From Arthrobacter sp. StoSoilB20 (lineage in GTDB: Bacteria; Actinomycetota; Actinomycetes; Actinomycetales; Micrococcaceae): a stretch of DNA of 64,000 nt. Positions 63,776 to 64,000 of this stretch are shown in pieces. Both the position numbers and the translations under genes were made by a program. Position 1 is the first letter of the stretch, and the number at the start of each line of letters is the position of its first letter. The notes beneath the pieces were generated by a model, which was given only the letters and a program-made list of their open reading frames with translations, was not told the origin of the DNA and ran no database searches. Location: the NCBI RefSeq assembly GCF_019977295.1, contig NZ_AP024651.1:744001-808000 (forward strand), given 5' to 3'.

Positions 63776-64000
63776 ATGCCCTCGCCCTCAGGCTCCAGTA
63801 CTTTGAGCAAGCCCGCGCCGCGCTTCGCTTCGATCGGCTCCCCGTATTTCGGCATCATGCTGGCCATCATGGCCGTGGTGCTGATCCTGTCCAACATCGG
63901 CGCTTCCAAAGGGGTGGTTCTCGGACCGATCATCACCGATGGCGGGTTCTTCCTGTTCCCGATCGCGTACATCCTGGGCGATGTGATGAGCGAGGTTTAT
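63776..64000 (+). CDS. Queuosine precursor transporter YhhQ (VUT family), cut by window end
   Basis: 75 codons to the window edge. MPSPSGSSTLSKPAPRFASI is followed by a membrane helix with VLILSNIGASKG and FFLFPIAYILGDVMSEVY. This NIxxxK...YxxxDxxSE-type pattern is diagnostic of YhhQ, which imports 7-cyano-7-deazaguanine or queuine for tRNA modification. AAGGAG and further purines lie upstream. The 3' part lies outside. Confidence 0.88.
   Translation, partial: MPSPSGSSTLSKPAPRFASIGSPYFGIMLAIMAVVLILSNIGASKGVVLGPIITDGGFFLFPIAYILGDVMSEVY

Noticed and set aside
63367..63972. N-terminal extension of the TetR frame
   Set aside because: Encodes repeated SHPPGIP-like strings from the array; the ATG at 63366 has a good ribosome site and begins the domain.

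Overview
The window is high-GC, densely coded chromosomal DNA from an actinobacterium. The best guess is a soil member of the Micrococcaceae (Arthrobacter, Paenarthrobacter or Pseudarthrobacter). This rests on a near-identical relative of Mycobacterium tuberculosis Rv0805, a leuA leader with a LEU-type pseudoknot, a RamB-type regulator next to aceA/aceB, many GTG/TTG starts and overlapping ATGA/GTGA gene junctions. No rRNA, tRNA, insertion sequence, integrase, phage gene or CRISPR array was seen.

Region by region. 1-12 kb: a truncated MpaB-type oxygenase; an MFS exporter with a divergent MarR regulator and 15-bp-periodic operators; an M23 peptidase behind a possible riboswitch; a glutathione peroxidase; a CpdA/Rv0805 phosphodiesterase; a Stealth phosphotransferase with a HAD hydrolase; a duplicated lipoprotein pair with a truncated third copy; and a LytR_C protein. 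12-16 kb: TetR, then LacI divergent from a frameshifted Gfo/Idh/MocA dehydrogenase and a hydroxypyruvate-isomerase-like TIM barrel. 16-22 kb: a LacI-controlled arabinoside operon (substrate-binding protein, two permeases, GH51 arabinofuranosidase). 22-27 kb: a DsbA-like oxidoreductase, a glycosyltransferase with a glycogen-debranching-like enzyme, and a GNAT. 27-33 kb: tctCBA plus a universal stress protein, divergent from a CitA/CitB-type two-component system. 33-42 kb: a six-gene operon with three Gfo/Idh/MocA dehydrogenases and two TIM-barrel isomerases, divergent from a ROK repressor and an MFS permease; it looks like an oxidative (keto-sugar) glycoside pathway. 43-48 kb: the glyoxylate shunt (aceB, aceA) with its RamB-like regulator. 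49-52 kb: uronate dehydrogenase, leuA with a leader-peptide attenuator, a FadR-type regulator and a DUF1272 pseudogene. 53-60 kb: TetR, a membrane cytochrome b, PdxK, then a two-component system in one operon with a lone TAXI solute-binding protein and an MHS-family carboxylate permease. 61-64 kb: a small membrane protein, a TIGR01777 epimerase with a TetR regulator, and the start of a queuosine-precursor transporter.

The most unusual signal is non-coding. Four separate intergenic arrays (about 48.5, 60.8, 61.75 and 63.5 kb) share a 32-33 bp period and a core close to CGCTCNCTCACATCCCC, in both orientations. Two other unrelated repeat blocks (17-bp units at 60.5 kb, long irregular units at 42.4-43.3 kb) lie nearby. 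Functionally the window centres on carbon acquisition: arabinosides, glycosides, uronates, tri- and dicarboxylates and acetate. Each module has its own LacI, ROK, RamB, FadR or two-component regulator.
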